A stretch of DNA of 64,000 nucleotides, taken from positions 62,001 to 126,000 of the forward strand of contig VXML01000018.1 of the NCBI GenBank assembly GCA_009841115.1, written 5' to 3'. Under the pieces are notes generated by a model, which did no database searches, was not told where the DNA came from, and saw only the letters and a program-made list of their open reading frames with translations. A program made the position numbers and the translations under genes. Of this stretch, positions 55,368-64,000 are shown in pieces. The DNA is from Gemmatimonadota bacterium. GTDB lineage: Bacteria; Latescibacterota; UBA2968; UBA8231. Numbering within the stretch: position 1 is the first letter of the stretch; each line of letters starts with the position of its first letter.

Positions 55368-55799
55368 TCAAAAGCGCTTGCGATAATGGTCGCGAGGGAA
55401 CAGAGAAGAGGCCCGACGCTGCCAGTAACTTTCCGCGTCAGGAGCGATTTTGCGGTCGAGCGGATCGCGGCCTAAAAGACGCATACCAAGCCCGATCAGC
55501 GTAAAAAGCGTGTAGAAAACCAGTGCCAAAAGCAGATGGATATTGACAAAGGCCACCATCCTCGCCAGCCACATATAGGGAAAGTAAATCGGCTTCAACG
55601 CTATGGGCAGCGCCAAGCCGGTCCCGAGGAACACCAGCGAGGCCCCGTGTACAAGCTGGGCGATGCCGACCGCTTCCACGTACCACAGATAGCCCCCTAG
55701 CAAGGCCAACAACGCCGCCAGCACGATTCCGAAGCGGCGCAAATCGCCGCGCGAGGGAACCGCAACCCCCCAGTAGCTCTTGATTTCAGTCAAGCTCAA
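55368..55799 (-). CDS. SxtJ-like membrane protein
   Basis: A 143-residue protein matching the SxtJ family, with three or four hydrophobic segments (about residues 26-46, 50-75, 80-110) and the family phrase ALKPIYFPYMWLARMVAF. SxtJ proteins accompany carbamoyltransferases of the NodU/SxtI type; their role is unclear. It overlaps the carbamoyltransferase gene by 14 bases. The short DUF5989 gene that often accompanies such pairs is not present between or immediately after them. Confidence 0.88.
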   Translation of the reverse strand: MSLTEIKSYWGVAVPSRGDLRRFGIVLAALLALLGGYLWYVEAVGIAQLVHGASLVFLGTGLALPIALKPIYFPYMWLARMVAFVNIHLLLALVFYTLFTLIGLGMRLLGRDPLDRKIAPDAESYWQRRASSLFPRDHYRKRF

Positions 55800-57609
55800 A
55801 CTCCTCTTGCCAATCCAGCTCTTCCTGCCACTGCGGCTGGTCTTTCTTGTCCAAGATATAAGAGCCTATGACCAAAAAATCCATCTCCGTCCGCATGAAG
55901 CAGCGATAGGCGTCTTCTGGGCTTTGGACGATGGGTTCGCCGCGCACGTTGAAGGACGTGTTGACCACCACTGGATAGCCGGTCAGGCTCTGAAAGGCGC
56001 GAATCGCGTCGTAGTAGCGCGGGTGATCTTGCCGGCGCAACGTCTGCACCCGCGCCGAGTAATCTACGTGGGTGACGGCCGGCATATCTGAGCGCGGCAC
56101 GTTTAGCTTGTCGATGCCGAACAGCCGCTGCTGATCCTCGCTCATGGGGATCTGCCGTTCCGCTTTAACTGGGGCCACTTGCAGCATGTAGGGCGAGTCG
56201 GCATCCAACTCAAAGAACTCGTGCACGCATTCGCGCAGGACCGTCGGGGCAAAGGGGCGGAAACTCTCGCGGAACTTGATCTTGAGGTTCATCAGCGACT
56301 GCATCTGAGTGGAGCGCGGATCGCCGAGAATCGACCGGGCACCGAGCGCCCGCGGCCCAAATTCCATCCGCCCCTGAAAAAAGCCTACTACCTTGCCCGC
56401 AGACAACAGCTCGGCCACGCGCACCGGCAACTCGTCCTCGGCGAGCTTTTGCGCCACTCCCGCCTGCTCCTCAATGCACTGGTAGATCTCTTCATCCCCG
56501 TACTCAGGCCCTAACAGCGCCCCCCGCATCGCGTCGTTTTCACCATCTACCACCCGCTCGTGCCCCAAGTGGTTATACCACAGCGCCAGCGCGACGCCCA
56601 AGGCTCCGCCGGCATCGCCCGCCGCCGGCTGAATCCAGATGTTTTCAAAGGGGCCCTCGCGCAAGATGCGGCCGTTGCCGACGCAATTGAGGGCTACGCC
56701 ACCGGCCATGCACAAGTTTTTGAGTTTAGTTTCTCGATGCACCGTGCGGGCAATGCGCAACATGACTTCCTCGGTGACGACCTGACAGGAGCGCGCAATA
56801 TCCATCTCGCGCTGGGTCAGCGGCGTCTCTGGCCGCCGGGGCGCTCCCCCGAAGAGCTTGTCCATGGCCCGACTGGTCATCGTCAGGCCGGATAGGTAGT
56901 TGAAATAACGAGTGTTGAGCTTGAAGGATCCGTCGTCTTTCAGGTCGATTATCTCGTTGAGCATTAGATCGACGTATTTCGGCTCACCATAAGGAGCCAG
57001 CCCCATCAGCTTGTACTCGCCGGAGTTGACCTTGAAGCCCGTAAAGTAGGTAAAGGCCGAATAGAACAAACCCAGCGAGTGGGGGAACTTGATGTCGGCC
57101 AGCGTGTGAATTTCGGCATCTCGGCCGTAGCCATAGCTGGTAGTGGTCCACTCGCCGACTCCGTCCAAGGTCGCGATCGCCGCTTCTCGATACGGCGACG
57201 GATAGAAGGCCGACGCGGCGTGCGACTCGTGGTGGTCGCTGAACAGCACGGGTACATCGCAGCCTAGCTGCTCTTGGATTAACTGCGGGATCCACAGCTT
57301 CTTTTCCAGCCATACCCGCATGCTCTTCCAGTAGAGGCGGAGGCCCAACGGCGCCGTGCCGAGATGCGTCTCTAGCAGGCGTTCAAAAGTCAACAGGGGT
57401 TTGTCGTAAAACCCCACGCAGTGCAGGTCTTTGGCCTCAATACCGCCTTCCCGCAGACAGTATTCGACGGCGCGAGTGGGAAAATCTGGATCGTGTTTAA
57501 CGCGCGAGAATCGCTCCTCCTGCGCCGCGGCGACGATTTCTCCGTCGCGCACCAAACAGGCCGCGCTATCGTGGTAGAACGCGGAAATGCCGAGGATGTA
57601 AGTGGCCAT
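55786..57609 (-). CDS. carbamoyltransferase (NodU/HypF-C/SxtI family)
   Basis: A 607-residue carbamoyltransferase. N-terminal ASKHA-fold domain: GISAFYHDSAACLVRDGEIV, AAAQEERFSRVKHDP, DHHESHAASAFYPSPY (the metal-binding histidines), and GGVALNCVGNGRIL; C-terminal YrdC-like part has EFGPRALGARSILGDPR. It transfers a carbamoyl group from carbamoyl phosphate via carbamoyl-AMP to a hydroxyl, often on sugars or secondary metabolites. Acceptor unknown. Probably acts with the adjacent SxtJ-like membrane protein. Confidence 0.93.
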   Translation of the reverse strand: MATYILGISAFYHDSAACLVRDGEIVAAAQEERFSRVKHDPDFPTRAVEYCLREGGIEAKDLHCVGFYDKPLLTFERLLETHLGTAPLGLRLYWKSMRVWLEKKLWIPQLIQEQLGCDVPVLFSDHHESHAASAFYPSPYREAAIATLDGVGEWTTTSYGYGRDAEIHTLADIKFPHSLGLFYSAFTYFTGFKVNSGEYKLMGLAPYGEPKYVDLMLNEIIDLKDDGSFKLNTRYFNYLSGLTMTSRAMDKLFGGAPRRPETPLTQREMDIARSCQVVTEEVMLRIARTVHRETKLKNLCMAGGVALNCVGNGRILREGPFENIWIQPAAGDAGGALGVALALWYNHLGHERVVDGENDAMRGALLGPEYGDEEIYQCIEEQAGVAQKLAEDELPVRVAELLSAGKVVGFFQGRMEFGPRALGARSILGDPRSTQMQSLMNLKIKFRESFRPFAPTVLRECVHEFFELDADSPYMLQVAPVKAERQIPMSEDQQRLFGIDKLNVPRSDMPAVTHVDYSARVQTLRRQDHPRYYDAIRAFQSLTGYPVVVNTSFNVRGEPIVQSPEDAYRCFMRTEMDFLVIGSYILDKKDQPQWQEELDWQEEFELD

Positions 57610-57616
57610 AAGGAGC

Positions 57617-57645
57617 TTGACAAAATGGGGTGTAACAGCGATACT
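57617..57645 (+). promoter_or_regulatory. candidate sigma-70 promoter for lysA
   Basis: TTGACA (57617-57622), a 17-base spacer and GATACT (57640-57645) lie 57 bases before the lysA ATG. Initiation near 57652 leaves a 50-base leader with AGGGT 6 bases before the start. The region is shared with the divergent carbamoyltransferase gene. Confidence 0.6.
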
Positions 57646-57701
57646 AAAAAGTTTTCATAACCTACGGATTCTATTGAAAAATATCAAGTTAGGGTCATTT
57701 G

Positions 57702-58973
57702 ATGGAACGGCTTTCACTCCTGTCTGAAGACCAAGTTCGCACCGTCCAGCGCCAGTTTGGGACACCCACTTTTGTCTATGATCAAAAGGCGTTGGAATCC
57801 CAAGCCCAAAAGGCACTGGCCTTCCCCAATGCACACGGCCTGACGGTTCGCTACGCGGTGAAAGCCTGCCCGGCCGCCGGCGTGATCCGCATTCTCAACC
57901 GCGTCGGCCTGCACATCGACGCGAGCAGTGGCTACGAAGCGCTGCGGGCCATGCGCGCTGGCGTCCCCGCGGCCCAGATTCAGCTCACGGCCCAACAACT
58001 ACCCGACAATTTAGCAGACCTAGTGCGCCAAGGCGTCCTCTTCAACGCCTGTTCCCTGCATCAACTCGCAGCCTACGGCCGGCTCTTTCCGGGCCGTGAA
58101 GTTTCCGTGCGCATCAACCCAGGCCTAGGCTCGGGGCACAGCAACCGCACCAATACAGGCGGCCCTTCGTCGAGCTTCGGCATCTGGCACGAGCATCTCG
58201 ATCAAGTACTCGCAACGGCCGCCGAACACAACCTGCAACTCACCGGCTTGCATAGCCATATCGGCTCGGGTAGCGACCCAGAAGTCTGGCAGCACTGCGC
58301 CCGGTTGACACTCGGGGTAGCCGCCAAGCTGCCCGAGGTGAGGCGCGTGAATATGGGCGGCGGTTTCAAGATTGGGCGCATGGCCGACGAAGTATCGACC
58401 GACTTGTGCGAGGCCGGCCAACCTGTCGCCGACGAATTCAACCGCTTCGCCGAAGAGCACGGCCGCAAACTGCATCTGGAAATCGAACCTGGAACCTTCT
58501 TAGTGGGCAACGCCGGTGCTATCGTCTGTAGCGTCGTCGATGCAGTCGATACCGGCCCGCAGGGCTATTCCTTCATCAAGGTCGATAGTGGCATGACCGA
58601 AGTGCTGCGCCCCAGCATGTACGGGGCGCAGCACCCCATCGTCGTAGTCCCGGCCACACCCGAGGGACGTGACCAAGGCGAGTATCTAATCGCCGGCCAT
58701 TGCTGTGAAAGCGGGGATATTCTCACGCCAGCATCTGGCAACCCCGAAGAACTGGCACCTCGCGTACTCACCGAGCCGCGCATCGGCGACGCGGTCTTTA
58801 TCGGCGGCAGCGGGGCCTATTGTGCTGGCATGGCAGCCAAAAACTACAATTCCTTCCCAGAAGCATGCGAAGTGCTACTCGGCACAGATGGCGAGTTCCA
58901 TCTGCTGCGCCAGCGACAAACCCTCGACCAAGTCCTAGCCAACGAGTCCCTACCCGCTTTCCTCAGCACCTGA
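57702..58973 (+). CDS. lysA: diaminopimelate decarboxylase-family protein
   Basis: A 423-residue PLP enzyme of the LysA/alanine-racemase fold; ATG at 57702 preferred over TTG 57699 because of the AGGGT ribosome site. PLP-lysine K54 is in VRYAVKACPAAG, followed by GLHSHIGSGSD, VNMGGGFKIG, EIEPGTFLVGNAG, GHCCESGDIL and GAYCAGMAAKNYNSFP. The CCESGD motif and length match LysA; carboxynorspermidine decarboxylase is a less likely alternative. It converts meso-DAP to lysine. Its last 24 bases overlap the 3' end of the convergent permease gene. Confidence 0.9.
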   Translation: MERLSLLSEDQVRTVQRQFGTPTFVYDQKALESQAQKALAFPNAHGLTVRYAVKACPAAGVIRILNRVGLHIDASSGYEALRAMRAGVPAAQIQLTAQQLPDNLADLVRQGVLFNACSLHQLAAYGRLFPGREVSVRINPGLGSGHSNRTNTGGPSSSFGIWHEHLDQVLATAAEHNLQLTGLHSHIGSGSDPEVWQHCARLTLGVAAKLPEVRRVNMGGGFKIGRMADEVSTDLCEAGQPVADEFNRFAEEHGRKLHLEIEPGTFLVGNAGAIVCSVVDAVDTGPQGYSFIKVDSGMTEVLRPSMYGAQHPIVVVPATPEGRDQGEYLIAGHCCESGDILTPASGNPEELAPRVLTEPRIGDAVFIGGSGAYCAGMAAKNYNSFPEACEVLLGTDGEFHLLRQRQTLDQVLANESLPAFLST

Positions 58974-59993
58974 GCCGCGCAGCTTCGGGTCCAGCGCGTC
59001 GCGCAATCCGTCGCCCAGCAGGTTGTACAGGGTCACGGTCGCAAAAATGGCCAAGCCCGGCACGACCACCAGCCACCAAGCCGCTGCGTTGCTGCGCGCC
59101 CCAGCCAGCAGGGCACCCCAAGTGATCACTTCTGCTGGTATCCCCACCCCTAAAAAGCTCAATCCCGACTCGGCGAGTATGGCACCCGCCACCCCAAAGG
59201 CCGCCGGGATCAAGATTGGGCCGATGGCGTTGGGCAGGATGTGGCGGAACATGATCCGCCCGTTTGAGTACCCGAGGCTGCGCGCGGCGGCCACGTAATC
59301 GTAGCTGCGCACCTGCAAAAACTGCGAGCGCGTCAAGCGGGCGATACCGACCCAACTCGTAAGGCCGATAATGATCATGACGAAGAACAGGCTCGGCGGA
59401 AAAAACGCCGCGACCGTCAAGATCAGGAAGAAGCTAGGGATCGCGGCCCACAGCTCGAAAAGGCGTGAGAGTGCCAAGTCGATCCAGCCTCCAAAGTAGC
59501 CGGCCAACGCCCCTAAGACCAAGCCAATGGCCAGCGATATGCCCACGGCCACTAGGCCGATGGTCAAGGCATAGCGCGTGCCGTGAATCAGCCCCGATAG
59601 CACGTCGCGGCCTAGGCGATCCGTGCCCAGCCAGTGTTCGGCTCCGGGGGGCTGGTACTTTTCTCGCAAGCGGATTTCTCCCGGGGCATAAGGCACCGGC
59701 GGGAAGATGGCCTCCTCTAGCTTGAGCTTTTTGAAGTTGCGACGGCGCTTCAATTCCGCTGGCCAGTCAGCTACTCCCAAATAGACTGCGTATTGGCGAA
59801 AAGCCGGAAAGTAGGTCTCGCCCTTGTACTTCATGTAGTACGGCTTGTCGCCAGCCATCAAGTCGGCACTTACGGCCACAATTCCCAGCAAGACGATGCC
59901 CAAGAGACTGAGCAGTGCGGGTCTGTTTTTCTTAAACTGCCTCCAGACGACCTGTCCGTAGGACTGTCCTTGTGCAACGGCCTCCGCGCTCAT
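58950..59993 (-). CDS. peptide/nickel-type ABC transporter permease (DppC/OppC-like)
   Basis: A 347-residue permease. After TM1 an insertion of about 70 residues (YYMKYKGETYFPAFR to APGEIRLREKYQPPG) precedes the family entry EHWLGTDRLGRDVLSGL, then TM helices and EAA-type loop SLGYSNGRIMFRHILPNAIGPI. Its start follows the stop of the other permease gene directly. Imports di- or oligopeptides or similar cargo. No binding protein or ATPase genes are present in the window. Confidence 0.92.
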   Translation of the reverse strand: MSAEAVAQGQSYGQVVWRQFKKNRPALLSLLGIVLLGIVAVSADLMAGDKPYYMKYKGETYFPAFRQYAVYLGVADWPAELKRRRNFKKLKLEEAIFPPVPYAPGEIRLREKYQPPGAEHWLGTDRLGRDVLSGLIHGTRYALTIGLVAVGISLAIGLVLGALAGYFGGWIDLALSRLFELWAAIPSFFLILTVAAFFPPSLFFVMIIIGLTSWVGIARLTRSQFLQVRSYDYVAAARSLGYSNGRIMFRHILPNAIGPILIPAAFGVAGAILAESGLSFLGVGIPAEVITWGALLAGARSNAAAWWLVVVPGLAIFATVTLYNLLGDGLRDALDPKLRGSGAEESG

Positions 59994-61289
59994 TTAAACG
60001 CTCGCAAAGTCGATGCGCGGGTCCGCGACCTTGAGCAAAATATCCGCCACCAAGATCCCCGCCAGCGATAGGGCCGAACCAATAGTAAAGAGCGCCATAG
60101 CCACAGGGTAATCGCGCACGATGACCGACTGAAAAGCCAAAAAGCCCATGCCCGGAATGGTGAAGATCGTCTCGATAAACACCGATCCCGCGATCATTCC
60201 CGGCAACAATCCCGCCAGCAGCGTTACAATGGGAATCAGGGAATTGCGCAGCACGTGGCGCAGCACCACGACTCGGTAGCGCAAGCCCTTGGCTTGGGCG
60301 GTGCGCACGTAGTCCAGCCGCAAATTCTCCAGCATGCTGGTGCGCATATAGCGCGAGATGCCAGCGAAGCTGGCGTAGGTCGAAGCCAATATCGGCAAAA
60401 CCATGTGGTGGGCGTGGTCGGTCAGCAGCCGCCAGAATCCCCAGTCTTCCCCCGCTTCCAAGGACTGAATCCCGGAGGCCGGAAACCAGTGGAAGAATTC
60501 CTTGTTGCAGAAAAACAAGATCAACAGCATCCCGACCCAGAACGAAGGCATCGACCACAGCATGAAGGTCCCGGTGGTGACCAAGCGATCGATAATAGTA
60601 TTTTGCTTGACCGCGATCACTATGCCCAGCGGCACGCCGATTAGATAGGCAAAGACTAAGCTGATGAGGTTGATTTCCAGCGTGATGGGCAGCCGGTCGA
60701 GGATGTGGTCAATGACCGGTTGTTGGTCTTTGAAGGAGCGCCCCAGATTCAGCGTCACCAAGCGCCAGTCCCCTGCCTGCACCAGTTCCAAACCAGACCC
60801 AGCATACGCGTAGTTTTGGGTTGGCGAGAAAAGGCGGCTCTGCCAGAAAGGCGATTCGACTAGCTCGTTGACGCGCTCAGGGTGCAGGTGGCGAAAATGC
60901 GCTAAGAACCGCGCCTTTCGCTCCTCGCCCTCAAGCGCGGCCAACTCGGCCCGCTCCGCGTCGGCCAACTCGTCGAGCACGGCGTCGGCCAACAAGGCCC
61001 CGCGGTCAAATGCGCCCAAGTCCTCCACGCGCAAGACCAAATTGGAAAGCCAGTGCAAATACTGGATGTGTAGCGGTTGGTCCAGCCCAAGTTGACGGCG
61101 CAAATCCCGGCGCGTCTTCTCCATGTCCGTCTGCTGGTCGGTGGAGATCCCCTCGCCACCAGCGGCCCCGCCCAAGAACAAATCGACCGGGTCGCCGGGT
61201 GCCAAGCGCATAATCAGGAAGGTCAGTAGGGTGATGCCGAGAAGGGTTGGGATAGCCAGCAGAATGCGCTGGATGGTGTACTGCAGCAT
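59994..61289 (-). CDS. peptide/nickel-type ABC transporter permease (DppB/OppB-like)
   Basis: A 431-residue permease, about 100 longer than usual. TM1 region LLAIPTLLGITLLTFLIMRLAPGDP is standard (split: IPTLLGITLLTFLI and MRLAPGDP), followed by the normal LRRQLGLDQPLHIQY. A long, charged, presumably periplasmic insertion covers about residues 90-190 (FDRGALLADAVLDEL to FSPTQNYAYAG) before the channel core LGRSFKDQQPVIDHIL. EAA loop RTAQAKGLRYRVVVLRHVLR is present. First gene of the permease pair. Confidence 0.92.
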   Translation of the reverse strand: MLQYTIQRILLAIPTLLGITLLTFLIMRLAPGDPVDLFLGGAAGGEGISTDQQTDMEKTRRDLRRQLGLDQPLHIQYLHWLSNLVLRVEDLGAFDRGALLADAVLDELADAERAELAALEGEERKARFLAHFRHLHPERVNELVESPFWQSRLFSPTQNYAYAGSGLELVQAGDWRLVTLNLGRSFKDQQPVIDHILDRLPITLEINLISLVFAYLIGVPLGIVIAVKQNTIIDRLVTTGTFMLWSMPSFWVGMLLILFFCNKEFFHWFPASGIQSLEAGEDWGFWRLLTDHAHHMVLPILASTYASFAGISRYMRTSMLENLRLDYVRTAQAKGLRYRVVVLRHVLRNSLIPIVTLLAGLLPGMIAGSVFIETIFTIPGMGFLAFQSVIVRDYPVAMALFTIGSALSLAGILVADILLKVADPRIDFASV

Positions 61290-61307
61290 GGTGGGAGCGC
61301 GGGCGCT

Positions 61308-62312
61308 TTACTCCTCTAGTTCCTCGGCCCGCGCATACGCCGCCTCGCTCTTCTCAATCAATTCCTTATGGGCGTAAACCGTCCCCAAGTGCATCCACAC
61401 CAACGCATTGTCTGGCATTTGTTCGGCGAGCTGTTCCAAGATCGGCAACGCGCCATCCATGTCCTCTGTGGCCAAGTGGACCATGGCGAGATTGTAGAGC
61501 GCGTCTCCATCGCCGGGTTCGAGTTGCAGTACCTGCTCATAGGCCCGCTTAGCTGCGGTGTACTTTTCTTGCTGCCAGTAGAGGTTGCCCAAGTTGAAAT
61601 GGGGCCTGAAATCATCGGGGTTTAGCTCAATGACCTTGCGATAATTGGCCTCCGCTCCCTCGTAGTTCTCGGCTTGGGCTTGGGCGATGGCGAGATTGGT
61701 CAGGCCATTGAGGTTTTCAGGATTGATCTTGACCACCTGTGACAAGGCGCGGATAGCCTCATCTAGGTTGCCATTTTCCAAGTAGAGCGATCCTAGGCTG
61801 AAAAAGGTGCCCTCGTCTTCTGGATCCGCCGACGCGATCTTCTGGTAGGTGGCAATGGCCACCTCCGTGCTGTCGATCTGGTAATAGACGTACGCGAGGT
61901 TGCGCCAAGCATCAAGCGCGCTTTCGTCGATGATGGTAGCGTTGTGAAACGAGTGCCGCGCCATGACGTAATTGGGAGCCTCGCCTTGGGCGTGGACAAC
62001 GCCGGCATTGTACTCCCGCGCCCAAAAATGGCGGCGCGTTTGTTCAACCTCACTTTGAAACTTGGGATTGCGCTCGGCGTGCGCTAGATGCTCGGCCATT
62101 TCGCCATAGCGGCCTTCTTTGCCTAGGAGCTTGCCCATGAGTAGGTGAGCCTCGCTATTTTCTGGCTCGGTCTGCAAGACCAAGGCGAGTTGTTTTTTGG
62201 CCTCTTGCGGCTGGTCCTGTTTGATATAGAGCTTGGCCGCGGTCATGGTCGAACTCTGACACCCCAATCCGACGACGATGACGAGCGCCGCCAGCCAGCC
62301 CACGCACTTCAT
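61308..62312 (-). CDS. TPR-repeat lipoprotein
   Basis: A 334-residue protein from the ATG at 62312 (AGGAG 7 bases upstream; a longer frame starts at 62345). Signal peptide with lipobox VGLGC (Cys17). The mature part has eight or so tetratricopeptide repeats, for example AWRNLAYVYYQIDSTEVAIA and HFNLGNLYWQQEKYTAAKR. Surface or periplasmic interaction scaffold. It lies between peptide permease genes and a PorV-like barrel gene. Confidence 0.88.
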   Translation of the reverse strand: MKCVGWLAALVIVVGLGCQSSTMTAAKLYIKQDQPQEAKKQLALVLQTEPENSEAHLLMGKLLGKEGRYGEMAEHLAHAERNPKFQSEVEQTRRHFWAREYNAGVVHAQGEAPNYVMARHSFHNATIIDESALDAWRNLAYVYYQIDSTEVAIATYQKIASADPEDEGTFFSLGSLYLENGNLDEAIRALSQVVKINPENLNGLTNLAIAQAQAENYEGAEANYRKVIELNPDDFRPHFNLGNLYWQQEKYTAAKRAYEQVLQLEPGDGDALYNLAMVHLATEDMDGALPILEQLAEQMPDNALVWMHLGTVYAHKELIEKSEAAYARAEELEE

Positions 62313-62372
62313 TGGCAATCTCCTATAAAAAATTGCGCGGCGCACAAAACGTGCGCCGCGCCACGGTCGAAT

Positions 62373-63395
62373 TTAGAACCCGAACTGAAAAGTAAAGGTA
62401 TTGAGCGCGTCGAAATACTCGACCGTAGTGTAGGCGTAATCAACGCGCAAATCTTTAATCGTCCCAGCATCCAGATTCAGACCAAAGCCGAAGCTGGTGC
62501 CGTAGATGTAGTCGTCATCCGAGTTGGGCGCGTAGTCGAAGCCACCGCGCAGAGCAAAGAAATCGCTCAACACATATTCAGCACCCAACCGGTACTGATC
62601 GTAGGCAAAATTGTTGTGCCGGAAGACCGAGGACAGGTTGAGCGCGTCCATATAGCGATAGCTCAGACCGAATTCAAACGTTGAGGGCAGGTCAGCGGAA
62701 CTGGCCTCCACATTGTAATCGGACGGTCCGCGGCGCAGCCCGTCAATCTGGCCGCGACGCAACAAGCCGGAACCGCCAAACTGCATCCGCGTGCCGATGT
62801 GTTTGAGCGCCACCCCCAAGTCCAAGCCGGCAATCCCGCCTAGATTGGCGTATTGCAGACCGGCGCTAAACGAGGCCGCAGTGGCCTCGACGCGCTGGAT
62901 GCGGTTGACGACATAATGGCTGGTAAACCCGACGGCGATGCGATCAGTCAGTTCCTTCGCAAAGGTCAGGCCCACCGTGAAGAAGGTCGGCGAAAAGGTC
63001 GCGCCGGTGCCGTCTGGATTGGCCTCGGTCGTCACCGGAATTTGGCCAAAATCCAGCGCCTTGATGTTGAAGGCCAGCGAGCCGAGGCTCTTGAAGTTGG
63101 CACCGGTAGCCAGATAGTTGATGCGAGTATCCGCCAGATAGGACATCGTCGAGAACATGATGCCCGCGTTGGATTCGGCCTTGGACAGACCCGCCGGGTT
63201 CCAGTGCAGAGCCTCTAAACCGGAACTGGTGGCGATTGAGGCCCCGCCCAAGGCCATGTCGCGCGCGCCAACCGGAATCAGCAGTTCCGGGGCCGCGGCC
63301 GTACCAGCGCGATCGTAGCCGTCGGCAAAGGCCGTAGCCGAGGCGAAAACCAGCGCCAGCAGGATCGTCGAGATGCGAAAGCTGTGTCGAAGCAT
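62373..63395 (-). CDS. PorV/PorQ-like outer-membrane beta-barrel protein
   Basis: A 340-residue barrel from the ATG at 63395 (AGGAGG 7 bases upstream). Signal peptide (ending AFA-DG), then the hallmark PVGARDMALGGASIATSSG and EALHWNPAGLSK, and a C-terminal NTFTFQFGF with terminal aromatic. PorV-type proteins help move cargo in type IX-like secretion in the FCB group. The adjacent truncated gene codes for a protein with a FlgD/Por-type tail, the kind of cargo or partner expected. Role here is inferred. Confidence 0.85.
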   Translation of the reverse strand: MLRHSFRISTILLALVFASATAFADGYDRAGTAAAPELLIPVGARDMALGGASIATSSGLEALHWNPAGLSKAESNAGIMFSTMSYLADTRINYLATGANFKSLGSLAFNIKALDFGQIPVTTEANPDGTGATFSPTFFTVGLTFAKELTDRIAVGFTSHYVVNRIQRVEATAASFSAGLQYANLGGIAGLDLGVALKHIGTRMQFGGSGLLRRGQIDGLRRGPSDYNVEASSADLPSTFEFGLSYRYMDALNLSSVFRHNNFAYDQYRLGAEYVLSDFFALRGGFDYAPNSDDDYIYGTSFGFGLNLDAGTIKDLRVDYAYTTVEYFDALNTFTFQFGF

Positions 63396-63434
63396 GGAAT
63401 GGCCTCCTATTTTTCTCTTTAATATCCCGTGCAC

Positions 63435-64000
63435 CTAGAAGCTCTCCAGGAACTGTTGCTCTTGGATGATAGCCAGCTTGAGGATCCGACTTTCGCCGTG
63501 ATCCGGCAGCTCGATATGGGCGATATACATGCCGCTGGCCACCGGCAGTCCGTTGTGGTTTTGCAGATCCCAGGGCCAGAACTGCGATGGGTCGTCCTTC
63601 TCAATCGTGCGCACCAGCGTGCCGCTCATGTCGAAGATGCGGATATTCGCCTTGGACGGCAGGTGGCTGAAGGTCACGAAGTGGCTGTAACGGCTGGTCT
63701 CCGCTGCGTTGACGCCGAGATAGGGATTGGGAAAAACGTTGATCTTCTCGATGTCTTCGGCTAGATAGCCGTCGTTGCTTTCCGACCCCGGAACCGTAAA
63801 TGAGAAGCGGTCGGCGGGAGTGTTGACGTGGTTGGCGATCAGCAAGAAGGAATCGCCGTCTGACGGGAAGTCATCCTCGTTGCGGCGCTCGGAAAAGATG
63901 ATCCACATAATGGGCAGGAGTTCTTCTCCTTCTGTCCCATCGTAGATCAGACCGTTGTTCCGCAAGATGTCGCTGTTCTCTCCTTGGTTGGGGTCTGTGT
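63435..64000 (-). CDS. secreted protein with FlgD/Por-type C-terminal domain, 5' truncated
   Basis: The minus-strand frame is open to the window end, so only the last 188 residues are seen. The C-terminus is a FlgD-like Ig or type IX secretion-tail domain: VFPNPYLG, FSHLPSKANIRIFDMSG, WDLQNHNGLPVASGMYIAHIEL. The preceding region has DSFLLIANHVNTPADRFSF. Such tails anchor or sort large extracellular proteins. Full length and function cannot be told. It lies 39 bases upstream of the PorV-like gene. Confidence 0.75.
   Translation of the reverse strand, partial: TDPNQGENSDILRNNGLIYDGTEGEELLPIMWIIFSERRNEDDFPSDGDSFLLIANHVNTPADRFSFTVPGSESNDGYLAEDIEKINVFPNPYLGVNAAETSRYSHFVTFSHLPSKANIRIFDMSGTLVRTIEKDDPSQFWPWDLQNHNGLPVASGMYIAHIELPDHGESRILKLAIIQEQQFLESF

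Overview
The window is a GC-rich, gene-dense bacterial chromosome segment. Gram-negative (diderm) architecture is shown by a TolC-like channel, an RND efflux pump, PorV/TraF-like outer-membrane barrels, several lipoproteins and a FlgD/Por-type C-terminal sorting-like domain. PorV-like proteins, FlgD-like tails, TPR lipoproteins, a bacterial geranylgeranylglyceryl-phosphate synthase and clusters of enolase-superfamily, Tm-1-like and PEP-hydrolase-like enzymes suggest an uncultured member of the FCB superphylum (for example Latescibacterota). That placement is inference; there is no rRNA in the window.

Layout. 1-7081 (+): end of a TPR protein, a small helix-hairpin-helix protein, then an operon-like run of a mandelate-racemase/enolase enzyme, a DapA-family enzyme and a three-component sugar ABC importer without its ATPase. 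7087-10432 (-): a lipoprotein, an AT-richer PD-(D/E)XK nuclease and an AlbA_2/ATPase-type protein, possibly acquired. 10435-15794 (-): eight tightly coupled genes (Tm-1-like protein, cupin, PEP-hydrolase-like TIM barrel, SpoU methyltransferase, GNAT, isochorismatase-like hydrolase, class IV aminotransferase, running into the AlbA_2 gene). 15910-29889: copper/heavy-metal region with a CopA ATPase, a CXXCH protein and a CusCBA pump with a Cys-rich leader protein. It is interrupted at 20661-22436 by an accessory patch holding a DUF4143 ATPase remnant and an FGE-fold lipoprotein, flanked by copies of the 3' end of the neighbouring Rieske gene. 29984-35735: a P-loop kinase, ferrochelatase, a beta-propeller-like protein, an esterase and a GH78-like protein.

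35738-54797 (-) is a core block: HtrA, an N-domain-less ClpB, two envelope proteins, MetK, PTS enzyme I and HPr, GGGP synthase, AlaS, RecX, RecA, PgpA, PgsA, RecR, DnaX, a long Alu-type SRP RNA and three tRNAs. 54803-64000: TadA, an SxtJ/carbamoyltransferase pair, LysA, two peptide-type ABC permeases, a TPR lipoprotein, a PorV-like barrel and a truncated secreted protein.

The points most worth following are the FGE-fold lipoprotein, whose C-terminus looks like the variable region of a diversity-generating retroelement target, inside a patch bounded by duplicated host-gene fragments and followed by three large hairpins; the naturally short ClpB behind a sigma-54-like promoter; the long SRP RNA; and the Tm-1/cupin/PEP-hydrolase metabolic cluster. 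No CRISPR array, rRNA, transposase or reverse transcriptase was seen.
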